A program made the translations under genes and the position numbers. Shown piece after piece: positions 35,001-47,900 of a DNA stretch of 64,000 nt (positions within the stretch are counted from its first letter, which is position 1; each line of letters opens with the position of its first letter). The notes beneath the pieces are model-generated. The model worked only from the letters and a program-made list of their open reading frames with translations, had not been told where the DNA came from and did not search any database. This stretch comes from Ancistrus triradiatus (taxonomy: Eukaryota; Chordata; Actinopteri; Siluriformes; Loricariidae), in contig JAJAGP010001976.1 in assembly GCA_025084515.1 (NCBI GenBank), positions 80,129 through 144,128 on the forward strand. The letters are read 5' to 3'.

Positions 35001-38000
35001 GAGTGCAAAAATAGTTTTTCATGCCATTTTTTTGGTAAACAAACATGTGCTCATGATCAGAATAGGGATGGAAGGTTGGAGATTCACTTCCCTTCATAGT
35101 CATTCCAATTTCCCTGGTGATGATTGCAGTGGCAAAAAGCTGAAAAGATCAGCCCAGACCTATCTATCGCAGGTCACATGTCCTCCTGTTTGATCCCAGA
35201 TGTTCCCAAGTTCCTAACTGTGAGAAGTAATCGCTTCAGTGGGTTCTGAGTCTGCCCTGGGCTTTTTGTCTAGAGGAATGTTCCTGAAATGGCTCTTTTG
35301 GGAGCTGACTAGGGGTCTGATTAAGAGATGGCCAAACCATCTTTACTGACTCCTCTGGATCTACAGGAGCCTTGGCTGTACCCCAAGGCTCCTCTAGACT
35401 GATTAACTCCTTGCCCTGTCATGGACTCTAAGCCCAGCAGTTCTGCATTCTTTATTGTATGTTGTCATAGTCTGACACTACCCAAAGCTCACTACCGTAG
35501 ATGAGGATAGGTATGTAGATTTATCAGTAGACAGAGACCATGGTGGTGCGCAGTGGTATGCACTCACTTGTTAAACTGTTTCTTCTAGCATGGGAACATA
35601 AGGTGGTGTACTGCACATCATTTACTTGTTGTGTAAGTCTAAGTGGGTTTTAATTGCAAGGTTTTCGAGATAATTAAAATCATGTACAAGTAAAAATGTG
35701 AAAGACATAGAGATTACTGGATTTCCCTTGGAAATGCTGTACAAAGTCTGCTATCTGAATAACCACTATGGAGTGGATGTATATAAGATGGAGAATTTTA
35801 ATGCTTAGCCCCACTTAATCAGTAAATAAAATGTATTCTGCCATTGGCACCATCTGTGTTGAAAGAATGATAAGGATTGGTCATCTTTGCTGAGCACAAT
35901 GGTAATTCTGGATATCTAATTGTAAACTCATTAAATTTAACAGTCTTGTTTTTATTGTGGATGAGATTATTAGCATTATTAAGACATTGTGGAGTCATTG
36001 TTACTTTGCTCTATGAAATGGTATTAATTATTTAGCTTAACATTGTAGATGGTGGAGATCGGGTGGCACTGTGGCAGTTTGATCTCTCACCACCCCAATT
36101 ACCTGGATTTGAGTCCTGGTGGCGTGTACAGGCCAAGTCATGCATTATGCAGACACAATTGGCTGTGTCTAAGCAAGGAGAGGCTGGACACAGGGAGGTC
36201 ATCCCTCTGTAAATGTCAGAAGAGTGGAAAAAAATGGGACAATTTGTAAAGTTTGCATTTAGCTTGTTGTTTGGTGTTTACTATGTACAGTGATACCTCG
36301 GGTCTCGACCACCTCGGAACTCGTCAAATTTGGTCCTTGACGCATTTTGACTAGAAAAATTTGTCTCGGTTCTCGACGTTTCTTCGGTACTCTGCGCACT
36401 TGCTTAAACTTCTGAGTCGAGCCACTTGACTCATTTCAGCTGAAACTTGATTCACGATTCAGTACACAATGGCCGTTTCTCAATATGCGTACTTTTCTGT
36501 GCTTGTGTTCTTGTACTTGTGAAACGTCATCAGTCGCAGCCCAAGTACTGTTCCATGTCTAAGTTCGCATTTAACCAAGTACGCTCCAAATCCCCGGATT
36601 TGTTCTTGATCCGCCCATATTATAGAGGATGCAAAATGCTCAGACGATTTCGGAGATGTGACAAAGTTATTAACGTATTTATTATGCATTATATGTGTTA
36701 ATTGTTCAGCCTGTATTCTAAATATGAATTGTCTGATATAAATTGAAGTTCAGAATTAAATTCCCTTCTAAAATCAGACTTGTTTGGTTCTCGCTTATGT
36801 TTGGGAAGGTTTTTATTTATGCTTTGGTTCGTTGTTACACGTAGATTAAACTATTTAATGGAACGTAAGAGATCTGAGCACTTCTTGCACCACTCACAGG
36901 CTTTATACAAGATGTTTTAGGTTTTTATCTAGGTGTAAAAAGTAAACCGTCTTGCCTCCATAGCCAAGTACACTACTGTTCCAATTGTAGAATAACCGAA
37001 CTGTGTCCTCCAATCATCGGGAGAATGTACTCGCAAGTCCAACTTCCTAGTCCAGACTCAGGAAGTACGCAAGTCCAAACTTCGCATACTTGGTATTGAG
37101 AAACTAGCAGTATTTCAGACAATAGCTGTTGCTCAGTGAAGATCTCTGCTGTGTTTATCATGTTTTTTTTTATTTTTACATCTATAGTATTGTATTATTA
37201 GTGAGTCCCAGGGGTCCTAAAAAGATTAGGAATTTTAACTTATGATGATTTTGTCAGAACATATCCCTATTGTAATCAGGAAGCACCTGTACAGTACAGC
37301 TCCATTATTGCGTATAATGCCTTATACATTGTGGATTTTCCGAGGGTCTGGAATGGGTTAATTAATTCATTTACATTATTCTTCATGGGAAAAATGTGCT
37401 CAGTACTCGCCGTTTTAGTTTCTCAACAAGCCATCTGGAACGAATTAATGATGAGAATGACGAGTTTTAGATGGAGCATTTTGTTGTATAATGTTTTTGT
37501 TTAGTCTTAGGTAGCACAGTCCAGGACTATATGGAGCAGCTTGCAAACAAAGCTCTGCACCACAAGACCTGTGTACAAAAAGCAGAGGGTCATCTGGCTG
37601 GGATGGAGAGAGATACAGATGATCAAGAAAGGTAAAGGCGTATGAGGGCTTATGTTTCATACACATTCAAATTTGCAGTCTATGTCAATGCTGAGTTATA
37701 CAGGGCCAATCAACGTTTGTACACTTTTCCTTTTCTGGTCCTTGCAGTGTGCAAATACACTAAAGTGTGGAGAGATGTTAAAGAGGAACGAAGCAGTGCT
37801 GTTTGTAATGAAATGGCCTGATTAGACCTATAAGCACTTGAGCAAGATTTGTGCTGCAGTTACAGGAACACGTTCACGTACCATCAAGCCAGTGTTATTA
37901 TTTTTCTATGACTTTATTATAGCAACTTGGCTTCAAAGATATGTTTCCATATTGCATTTGTGAATGCTCTTAAATCAGATGTGAACTGGCAATGTATCCC

Positions 38001-41000
38001 TGTGTTTGAACACCCATTTCCCTTCCATATAGGCTTGTCTAAAAATGCAAAAATTGCATTTGTACAATAAAATAAAAAAAATCATTGACATGGGGATTTT
38101 AATGCTGTTTAAAAATCTAAACTGTAATATTAAAATGCATTTCAGGAACTGTATGAACGTTTCATGTAACGAAATTGTGCCAAATTCAAAATTAAAATGC
38201 CATTTAACTTGCACTCTCTAACTTGCACTCTCTAATAAGGAGTTTGAACTTATCAATGAAAAGACCATGCCTGAAAGATGGCAGAATTCAAAATGTGAGA
38301 AGAAGAACCGTGTCTTCCTTGTCATTAAATATCAAGGAAGTTTACCATTCAAACAATTATAAAACAGCCTGCTAGGAGACAGACTTGCGTACACATACAG
38401 TGGGGCAAAAAAATATTTAGTTAGCCAATGATTGTGCAAGTTCTCCTACTTAGAAAGATGAGAGAGGTCTGTAATTTTCATCATAGGTACACTTCAACTA
38501 TGTGAGACAAAAAAAAAATCCAGGAAATCACATTGTAGGATTTGTAAAGAATTTAATTGTAAATCGTGGTGGAAAATAAGTATTTGGTCACCCACAAACA
38601 AGCAACATTTCTGGCTCACACAGACCTGTCATTTCTTCTTTAAGAAGCTCTTCTGTCCTCCACTCATTACCTGTATTAATGGTACCTGTATGACCTCGTT
38701 ATCTGTATAAAAGACACCTGTCCACAGCCTCAAACAGTCAGACTCCAAACTCAACCACGGCCAAGACCAAAGAGCTGTCGAAGGACAGTAGGAAGAAAAT
38801 TGTAGACCTGCACCAGGCTGTGAAGAGTGAATTCCTGCAGTGCCAGCCATGTCCCCTTGCTTAAGCCAGTACATGTCCAGGCCCGTCTGAAGTTTGCCAA
38901 AGAGCATATGGATGATCCGGAAGAGGATTGGGAGAATATCATGTGGTCAGACAAAACCAAAATAGAACTTTTTGGTAAAAACTCAACTCATGTTTGGAGG
39001 AAGAAGAATGCTGAGTTGCATTCCAAGAACACCATACCTACTGTGAAGCATGGGGGTGGAAACATCATGGAATGTAGCTGGGTCTTCCAGCATGACAATG
39101 ATCCTACACACACCACTCAGGCAATGGAGAAGTGGCTCCGTAAAAAGCATTTCAAGGTCCTGCAGTGGCCTAGCCAGTCTCCAGACCTCAGTCCCATAGA
39201 AAATTTGTGGAGGGAGTTGAATGTCCATGTTGCCCAGCGACAACCCCAAAACATCACTGACTAGAGGAGATCTGCATTGAGGAATGGGCCAAAATACCAG
39301 CTACAGTGTGTGTAAACCTGGTGAAGACTTACAGGAAATGTTTGACCTCTGTCATTGCCAACAAAGGTTATGTTACAAGTATTTTATGTCACAATTAAGG
39401 TCTTTAAAAGTCCTACAATGTGATTACCTGAATTTTTTCTAATTTTGTATCATAGTTGAAGTGTAAATATGATGAAAATTACAGACCTCTCTTATCTTTC
39501 TAAGAAGGAGAACTTGCACAATCAGTGGCTGACTACTTTTTTGCCCCACTGTATGTATACTTTTTCAATACAAGGACTGCTAGCTTTCTTTCATAATGAT
39601 GTGCACAGCTGCAAGAATATGAGCACATAACCAACATAGTGTACAGTTTATTAGTTACACAGCTGCTTGTTAATGCAAATATCTAATCAGCCAAATACAT
39701 GGCAGCAATTTAACATAGTCAAGACATCGTTATCTCTGAATGCACAACACATTGATCCTTGAAGTAGATGTGTTATGGCAGCAGAAATCCACATCAGGTG
39801 TCACTCCTGTCAGCTAAGAACAGGCAACTTGAGGCTACAGTTCACAGTTACAGTTACAGGCTGACCGAATTTGGACAATAGAATATTGAAAAACGTTTGC
39901 TGGTCTGAGTTTTGATTTCTGCTGCAGCACTTGAATGGTATGGTCAGAATTTGGAGTAAACAACATGAAAGCATAGAGCCAGTCTGTTTTGTATCATTGG
40001 TCCATGTTGGTGATGGTGGTGTAATGGGGGTGGGGAATATTTTCCTTGCACACTTTGGGCCCCTTAATACAAGTGGAGTATTGTTTAAAGACCACAGCTT
40101 ACCTGAGTATTGTTGCTGACCATGTTCATGCCTTTAAGATGGGAAGTACCCCTATTCACAGGGTTCCTTCCAGCAGGATAACGCGCCATGTCACAGCTCA
40201 AATAATCTCAAACTTGTTACTTGAACAAAAATAAAATAAAATCGAAAAATAAAATCTGCGTGCTGGTATACTGCTAAGAGATGATCGATGTCATGTAATC
40301 TGGCAAACACAAAATACGTACAAGTGGAAAATTTTAATTTAAAGTATTGCCAGTTTACATACTGCATTTTATTTTTGAACATTCAGCTCAAGTAGCCATA
40401 TGCATATATACAGTACTGTATGTACCAGACAGAATAAAACATTCAGTAGTTGTGTGGTGTTAACACATTGAGACTGTCAAAGACTTCAGCCTAGAAGCTA
40501 TTAACTTCAGTCCTCACAGAATTGTCTCAGAGTTTTAAGGATTTTGTGTTGAGGGATTTAGAGGCAGCAGTGTGTAAGGTAAAATGAATCAGCTAGGACC
40601 TCTTTGAAAGGGCCAGAACTGGAAGTACTGTTCCGGGAGGAAGAATGTGGTGCTAAAAATAGCTTGGCCAAGGGAACATTGATATTGTAATTCAAACTAA
40701 CTATTTAACTTAATTTGAATGTACTATTGCTGCTTCGCTGCGCTATAGTGTTGATGAACCATCTTTTTTTCCCCATCTATTTTTGTGTTTCTTTCTCTCT
40801 AGAATGAGGCTGTGGGCATCTCTGGTCAAGGCAGCACGGAAACTGGAGTTGTGGAATGTGTGCAGGGCAGCTTGCCGCTTCTGTCTGCTCTATGATGACC
40901 AAAGATGGAAAATTGACCGTAAATTTGATCTGTTTACAAATTATACTGCTTTTTACCCATATCAGTTATTCACAGATGTTGAGGGCCCTGTCAAATCAAA

Positions 41001-44000
41001 TTTACATTGGTGCTTGAAAGTTAGTGAACCCTTTACAATTTTCTGTATTTCTGCATAAATATGACCTAAAACTTCATCAGATTTTAAAAAGAACTCAGTT
41101 ACACAAATGTAACAAATATATTATACTTGGTCATTTATTTATTGCGGAAAATTATCCAATATCACATATTAGTGAGTGACAAAAGTATGTGAACCTCTAG
41201 GATTAGCAGTTAATTTGAAGGTGAAAGTAGTCAGGTGTTTTCAATCAATGGGATGACCATCAGGTGTGAGTGGGCACCATGTTTTATTCAAAGAACAGGG
41301 ATCTTTTAAAGTCTGCTCTTCACAACACATTTGTGGATGTGTATCATGGCACGAACAAAGGATATTTCTGAGAACCTCAAAGAGTTGTTGATGCTCATCA
41401 GACTGGAAAAGGTTACAAAACCATCTCTAAAGAGTTTGGACTCCACCAATCCACAGTCAGACAGATTGTGTTCAAATGGAGGAAATTCAAGACCATTCTT
41501 ACCCTCCCCAGGAGTGGTCGACCAACAAGGATCACTCCACGAGCAAGGCATGTAATAGTTGGCGAGGTCACAAAGGAGCCCAGGGTAACTTCTAAGCAAC
41601 TGAAGGCCTCTCTCACATTGGCTAATGTTAATGTTCATGAGTCCACTATCAGAAGAACACTGAACAACAATGGTGTGCATGGCACAACTGCAAGGAGAAA
41701 GCTACTACTTTTCAAAAAGAACATTGCTGCTCGTCTGCAGCTTGCTAAAGATCAAGTGGACAAGCCAGAAGGTTATTGGAAGAATGCTTTGTGGACAGAT
41801 GGGACCAAAATAGAACTTTTTGGTTTAAAAGAAAAGTGTTATGTTTGGAGAATGGAAACCGCTGCATTCCAGCATAAGAACCTTATCCCATCTGTGAAAC
41901 ATGGTGGTGGTAGTATCATGGTTGGTGCCTGTTTTGCTGCTTCTGGGCCAGGATGGCTTACCATCATTGATGGAACAATGAATTCTGAATTATATCAGAG
42001 AATTCTAAAGGAAAATGTCAGGACATCTGTTCATGAACTGAATCTCAAGAGAAGGTGGGTCATGCAGCAAGACAACGACCCTAAGCACACAAGTCGTTCT
42101 ACCAAAGAATGGTTAAAGAAGAATAAAGTTAATGTTTTGGAATGGCCAAGTCGAAGTCCTGACCTTAATACAAATCAAAATGCTGTGGAAGGACCTGAAG
42201 CAGGCAGTTAATGTGAGGAAACCCACCAACATCCCAGAGTCGAAGCTGTTCTGTACGGAAGAATGGGCTAAAATTCCTCCAAGAAGGACTGTTCAACAGT
42301 TACAGAAAACGTTTAGTTACAGTTATTGCTGCACAGGGAGGGCACACCAGATACTGAAAGCAAAGGTTTACATACTTTTGCCACTCACTTATGTGTAATA
42401 TTTGATCATTTTCCTCAATAAATAAATGACCAAGTATAAAATTTTTGTTTAATTTGTTTAACATTTGTTTAACTGGGTTCTCTTTATCTACATTTAGGAC
42501 TTATGTGAAAATCTGATGATGTTATAGGTCATATTTATGCAGAAATGCAGAAAATTACAAAGGGTTCACAAACGTATAAATAGAGTCCAAGGTCAGGATC
42601 AAACTGGGGCTCTCTGGAGCTGTGAGACGACTGTGCTAACCACATGAGCCACTGAGCCTCCCTGAGTTCTGATTTGGGTCCTCTGATTTGGTCTGAGTAA
42701 AGGTATGAGGACTGGAACTGGTACTGGAAAAACTTTACTGATGTTAAGAACACAAAGTCCATAAACAGAGTACATTTGTCCTAAGAGTTGCGTCAGACTA
42801 ACTATACAGCACTAACTAACAATACACCCAAAAGGGATCACATGAGACATCAGCAACCCCCCTCCCCAGAAACCAACTAACCTGAATGACCGCACATGAA
42901 ATGCAACAAGAAGACAACCCAACATCCCACATCACCACGAAATCACAGTTAATGAACCACCAACTCTGCTCTTATGCTAAGACAAGGCCGCACAACCCTG
43001 GGCCATAGAGGACCGAAACCCAGCCCTGTTGGACAACCTTGCCCGACACACTAAAGGGACTAACCAAAAATTCTAATAATAATAATCTTTTTATTCTAGG
43101 CTTGAAAATTAGGAGTGTGTCTAAAGTGGGGAGGTTATTCCATAGTTGAAGAGCCATACATGAGTGCCAGTTTTTCAACATCTATAAAAGAGTATATTTC
43201 TAAGTTTAGCAATACTACTTAGTTGGAAGAAGGCAGTTGTAGCATTTTGCTAATGTGCACATCAAAGGAAAGATCTGAATCAAGTGTGGCACCTAAGTTT
43301 TACAGACAGAATGTGCTATGGAACAGTCATCGAAGTTTTGCATAGATTTGCTCTATCACTGGATTATTTAAATAGATTACTACTCTTGGCTGAAATATTC
43401 ACAAGCTCATTAAATGTATTAGGACCATTATTAACCAGTGCCATTATATTACCACCTTCAGGCTTAATTGATTAATGACAGTCATTACATGGCGCCTGAC
43501 TGATTGATTATAAATGCATGTGGTGTAGAAAAATCTTGAGGCTGATTAGCAGGTGTTGATGAATAGATGCATGCTGTGGATTATTGGAATGGCTGAGTGT
43601 ATGCATTTTCTTTCTTCAGGTGATCAGATGTACAAGGGAGAAAAAGGGAAGAGGGAGCTACTGCGTTTGTTGGCTGAGGTTCACTTTATCAATGCTGAGG
43701 TAAAACAGATTCTGTCCATTCTTGGTTTTCCTTGCTTCCATCTGACAGCCTCACTTGCTCCAAATGCCAAAGCTCGCAGATGGCCTGTGGGTTGACGCAT
43801 AGGCTGAAAACAATTCCAAAGCAATAATGCCATGCTATGAAAGTTTTAGACCACCCCCATTTTTCAGTTTTATTGACATGGAAGCAGTTACCAATTCGTT
43901 TCACTGTTTCAACTGAAAGAGTACAAAGGTGAGCAGAAAACTGAAAGATGTTCGATAAAATTCAGGTCAGCAAATACTCAAAAACAATGGATATTTTAAT

Positions 44001-44722
44001 GTAAACACTAGAACAATATTGCACTTGAAGATGTAGTACAGGTGGTCCTCCCACCTGCAGGGCTGTTCTGCAGATGCTTAAGTCCCTTATATAAAATGGC
44101 ATAATATTTGCATATAACCTATAAACTTCCATCCATATACTTTCAGTAACTTCTAGGTTACTTCTAATACCTAATACAATGTAAATGATGTATAAATAGT
44201 TGTTATACTGTTTTGCTTAGGGGATAATGAGAATGACAATATGCTTTACATATGAAAAATGAGACATAAGGTGAACAATGCTCAAACAACGAGTACTGCA
44301 GAGAGACTGAGGAGCCATGAAATTGCTAGAGGCAGGGTATGCCTGCATGTCATTTTTTGGATTGAGCACTGTGCTTCCTAGATTGTCTTTTTGGAGCTCC
44401 CCACCCCCTCAAATAATTTCAGCCTGATGCTGATTGAATCCATGGATTTAGGACTGTATATTTATATTGTTATGTTGAGACTAGGCACCCAGAACCACAA
44501 GGGCAACTTCAACACCATCCAAGAACTGTGGTCTGCCCCTAGTTGATCAGGGTTTCATCTTGATCATAGTATCATAGGACCTGCATAAAGCAAGACATTG
44601 ATACCATAGCACAAACATATACACTTGATACCAGAAGTTTACATACACTATATAAAAAGGCAAATGTATGTAAATAACAATGTGTATGTATGTATTGTGT
44701 ATGTAAACTAGCATTTTTTCCA

Positions 44723-44768
<46 letters not shown>

Positions 44769-44775
44769 GTATGTA

Positions 44776-44861
<86 letters not shown>

Positions 44862-44864
44862 ATG

Positions 44865-44912
<48 letters not shown>

Positions 44913-44917
44913 TATAT

Positions 44918-44988
<71 letters not shown>

Positions 44989-47900
44989 TATTATGCCACT
45001 GATTGTGCAATTTCTCCTACTTAGAAAGTTGAGAGAGGTCTATAATTGTCAACAGAGGTACACTTCAACTATGAGAGACAAAATGAGAAAAAAAAGTCGT
45101 TAATGTATTAATGGCACCTGTTTGAGCTCATTATCTGTATAAAAGACACTTGTCCACACCCTAAAAAAGCCAGACTCCAAACTCAACCATCGCCAAGACC
45201 AAAGAGCTGTCAAAGGACACCAGGAAGAAATTGGAAACCTGCACCACGCTGGTAAGAGTGAATCTACAATAGGGAAGTAGGTTGGTGTGAATAAATCAAC
45301 TGTGGGAGCAATTGTAAGAAAATGGAAGACATACAAGACCATTGATGATCTCTCTCGATCAGGGGCTCCAAGCGAGATCTCATCCCGTGGGGTCAAAATG
45401 ATCATGAGAACGATGAGCAAAAATCCCAGAACTACACGGAGGGACCTGATAAATGACCTGCAGAGCGCTATGACCAAAGTAACAAAGCTACCATCAGTAA
45501 CACACTACACCTAGAGGGACTTAGATCCTGCAGTGCCAGTCCCCCTGCTTAAGCCAGTACAGGTCCAGGCCCATCTGAAGTTTGCCAGAGATCATATGGA
45601 TGATCCAGAAGAGGATTGGCAAAATTTTACTATAACACAGGTATGAGCAGTTAACTCTGTCAGCGCTGTCTATGAATATAAAAAAAGCAATTAAAATCTG
45701 TAAAATGAAGTCTCAATTAAAGAATGAAAGCTGACAGAGTTTGGGATGACATCATTAACACTGCTAAAATGAAGACCACAGGGACCTGAATTATTCTCTG
45801 AACTTAAGAGACGTTGGAGCAGAAGTAACAAGAGCAATGACCTTCTCACACCAAAAAAGAACCAAAACACTTCCTCCTCTCTTTGATAGCAGCATGTCAC
45901 TTTGTTCTCCTTAAGCATGTTTCCTTTATTTTTTTTTTTCCCCTTTTTCTTTTTTTTTCTTGAAGTCTGCATTTTCAAAAGGTGCCTCACTAATTTGATG
46001 AATGTGCCAGATGGGGGAAGTGAAGGGTTTGAACTCTCAGTGCTCTAATCAACTTGCTCCCCTTTGATCCTCTCTCGCAGTGTTAGAGCATCGTGCCTAA
46101 AGCTCTCAAAGGCACCGTCTGCTTGGCCTACAGTCACCGCAACACCTCATGATGAGCCCTGTGTTAAAACCGAAAAAAAGATCAGTCAATGCCGGCACGC
46201 TGTAGTGCATTAAATTTATTGATTTGGCAGATTACAATGAATACAATCCAAGCGACTGAGAGTTAAGATCCTTTTTAAGGGCCCAAGGGTGGCAGCTTGA
46301 CAGTAACTGCTTTAGCAACTGTTGAAATTTCTGGATAATAAGGAGACTGGAATTAACTGGAATTAACTAAAATCTACATTTAAGGTTTTTTTTCTGCCAT
46401 CAAAGTCTTTTTTGACCTAACAAGACCTTCTCCCAGTTTTCTCTCAATATTAACATATGATAGTCTCTAGATTCTTAATCCAATTTAATCCTTAAATAAA
46501 CTGGCTATTCTAAAACACGTTTGGTATGTTATTCTTGAAATATTGATGATGTAATTTGCCCTCTGGGTGTTGTTGTATGCTACTTATTTGCTACTCCAGT
46601 TTATTGTGGTTGTTTAAGTAAGAGTCAAGTAACAGCTTAAGTGGAATTTTTACAGGCCTGTAGGCTAAAGGTGATTTGATTCAGAGCTGTGGTGGTGCAG
46701 TGGCTAAGGTACTGTGTGCTATTGACTAGAAGGGCCAGGGTTGAGCTCCAGGCTGTCGCTGTTGGATTCTCGAACAAGACCCTTAACCAACAATTTCTTG
46801 GATTGTATCAGTGACGAGTCGCTCTGACTTGTAGCACATGGTGCATGACTGAATGAAAATGTGAACTCCATACATTTTGTTACCATAATTTAAAGTCAAC
46901 TAGAGTATGTTCTATAACAATTGATTACAGAGATTCATTCATTCATTCATTCATTCATTCTCATATCCGCTCAATCCAGTCCAGGAGTGGGAGCCAACCC
47001 AAGATCAATACATCGTACCACACACACAATCACTTATTCTTACTGAGACACTTTAGAGACAGCAACTGATCTATCACATGATTTTGGAATGTAGGAGGAT
47101 ACCGATGTATGCTGTGACAGACAAACACAGGGAAACTTGTAAGCTCTACATATGTACAATCAAACCAGGGAACTCTGGAGCTGTAAGGCGTCAGTGCTAA
47201 CCACTGTACCACAGTGTCACCATAAAGAGATTCATTTTACTCTACTATTAATTTCACACTGAATTGAAATCAGTCAGGTCAGTCATAATTATGAGTTAGT
47301 TCAGAGTGTCATGCAGCCCTCAACCAGCCAGCAACTGGTACCTCAGTTCTCGTTGTTAATTTATTCCAGAAGGCTTGTCGAAAACCAAAAACGACGAATA
47401 CCCAAAATTTTTTCAATAAGGAATAATATAAACTGAATTAATCTGTTCCAGTCCCCCAGAAAACCCACACTGTATAAGGCATTATATTCATTAATGGAGT
47501 TCAGGTGCTCCCTGATTTACGATGGGGATATGTTCTGACAAATCCATCATAAGTTAAATGTAACATGAATGATAAGTAATGATAAGTTAGTTAATGTTTA
47601 AAACACTTACATTAACCAAAATCATTAACACAAAGCTTATTTTATAGTAAAGTGTTGAAAATTATCATGTAATTTAGAGAGTAATGGATTGAAAGTGAAA
47701 AGTAAAATCAAAACGCTGACTCTATTGGTGAACTCCGGACACCAGCAAAGCTGCTAAGCTAACTGTAGTCTGTGTTCTGGAGCATTCATGGGTTCCCTTT
47801 ACGTTCGCTTGGCTCTTAGAACTTACCTTTTTTGGACCCATGGAGACCTATTTCCACTAAGAATACCATACTGTAGATGTAAAAATCAAGAAAAACACGA

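Noticed and set aside
44547..45103. Long open frames of Tyr, Ile and His repeats on both strands
   Set aside because: They are translations of the TA/TG microsatellite and have no protein character.
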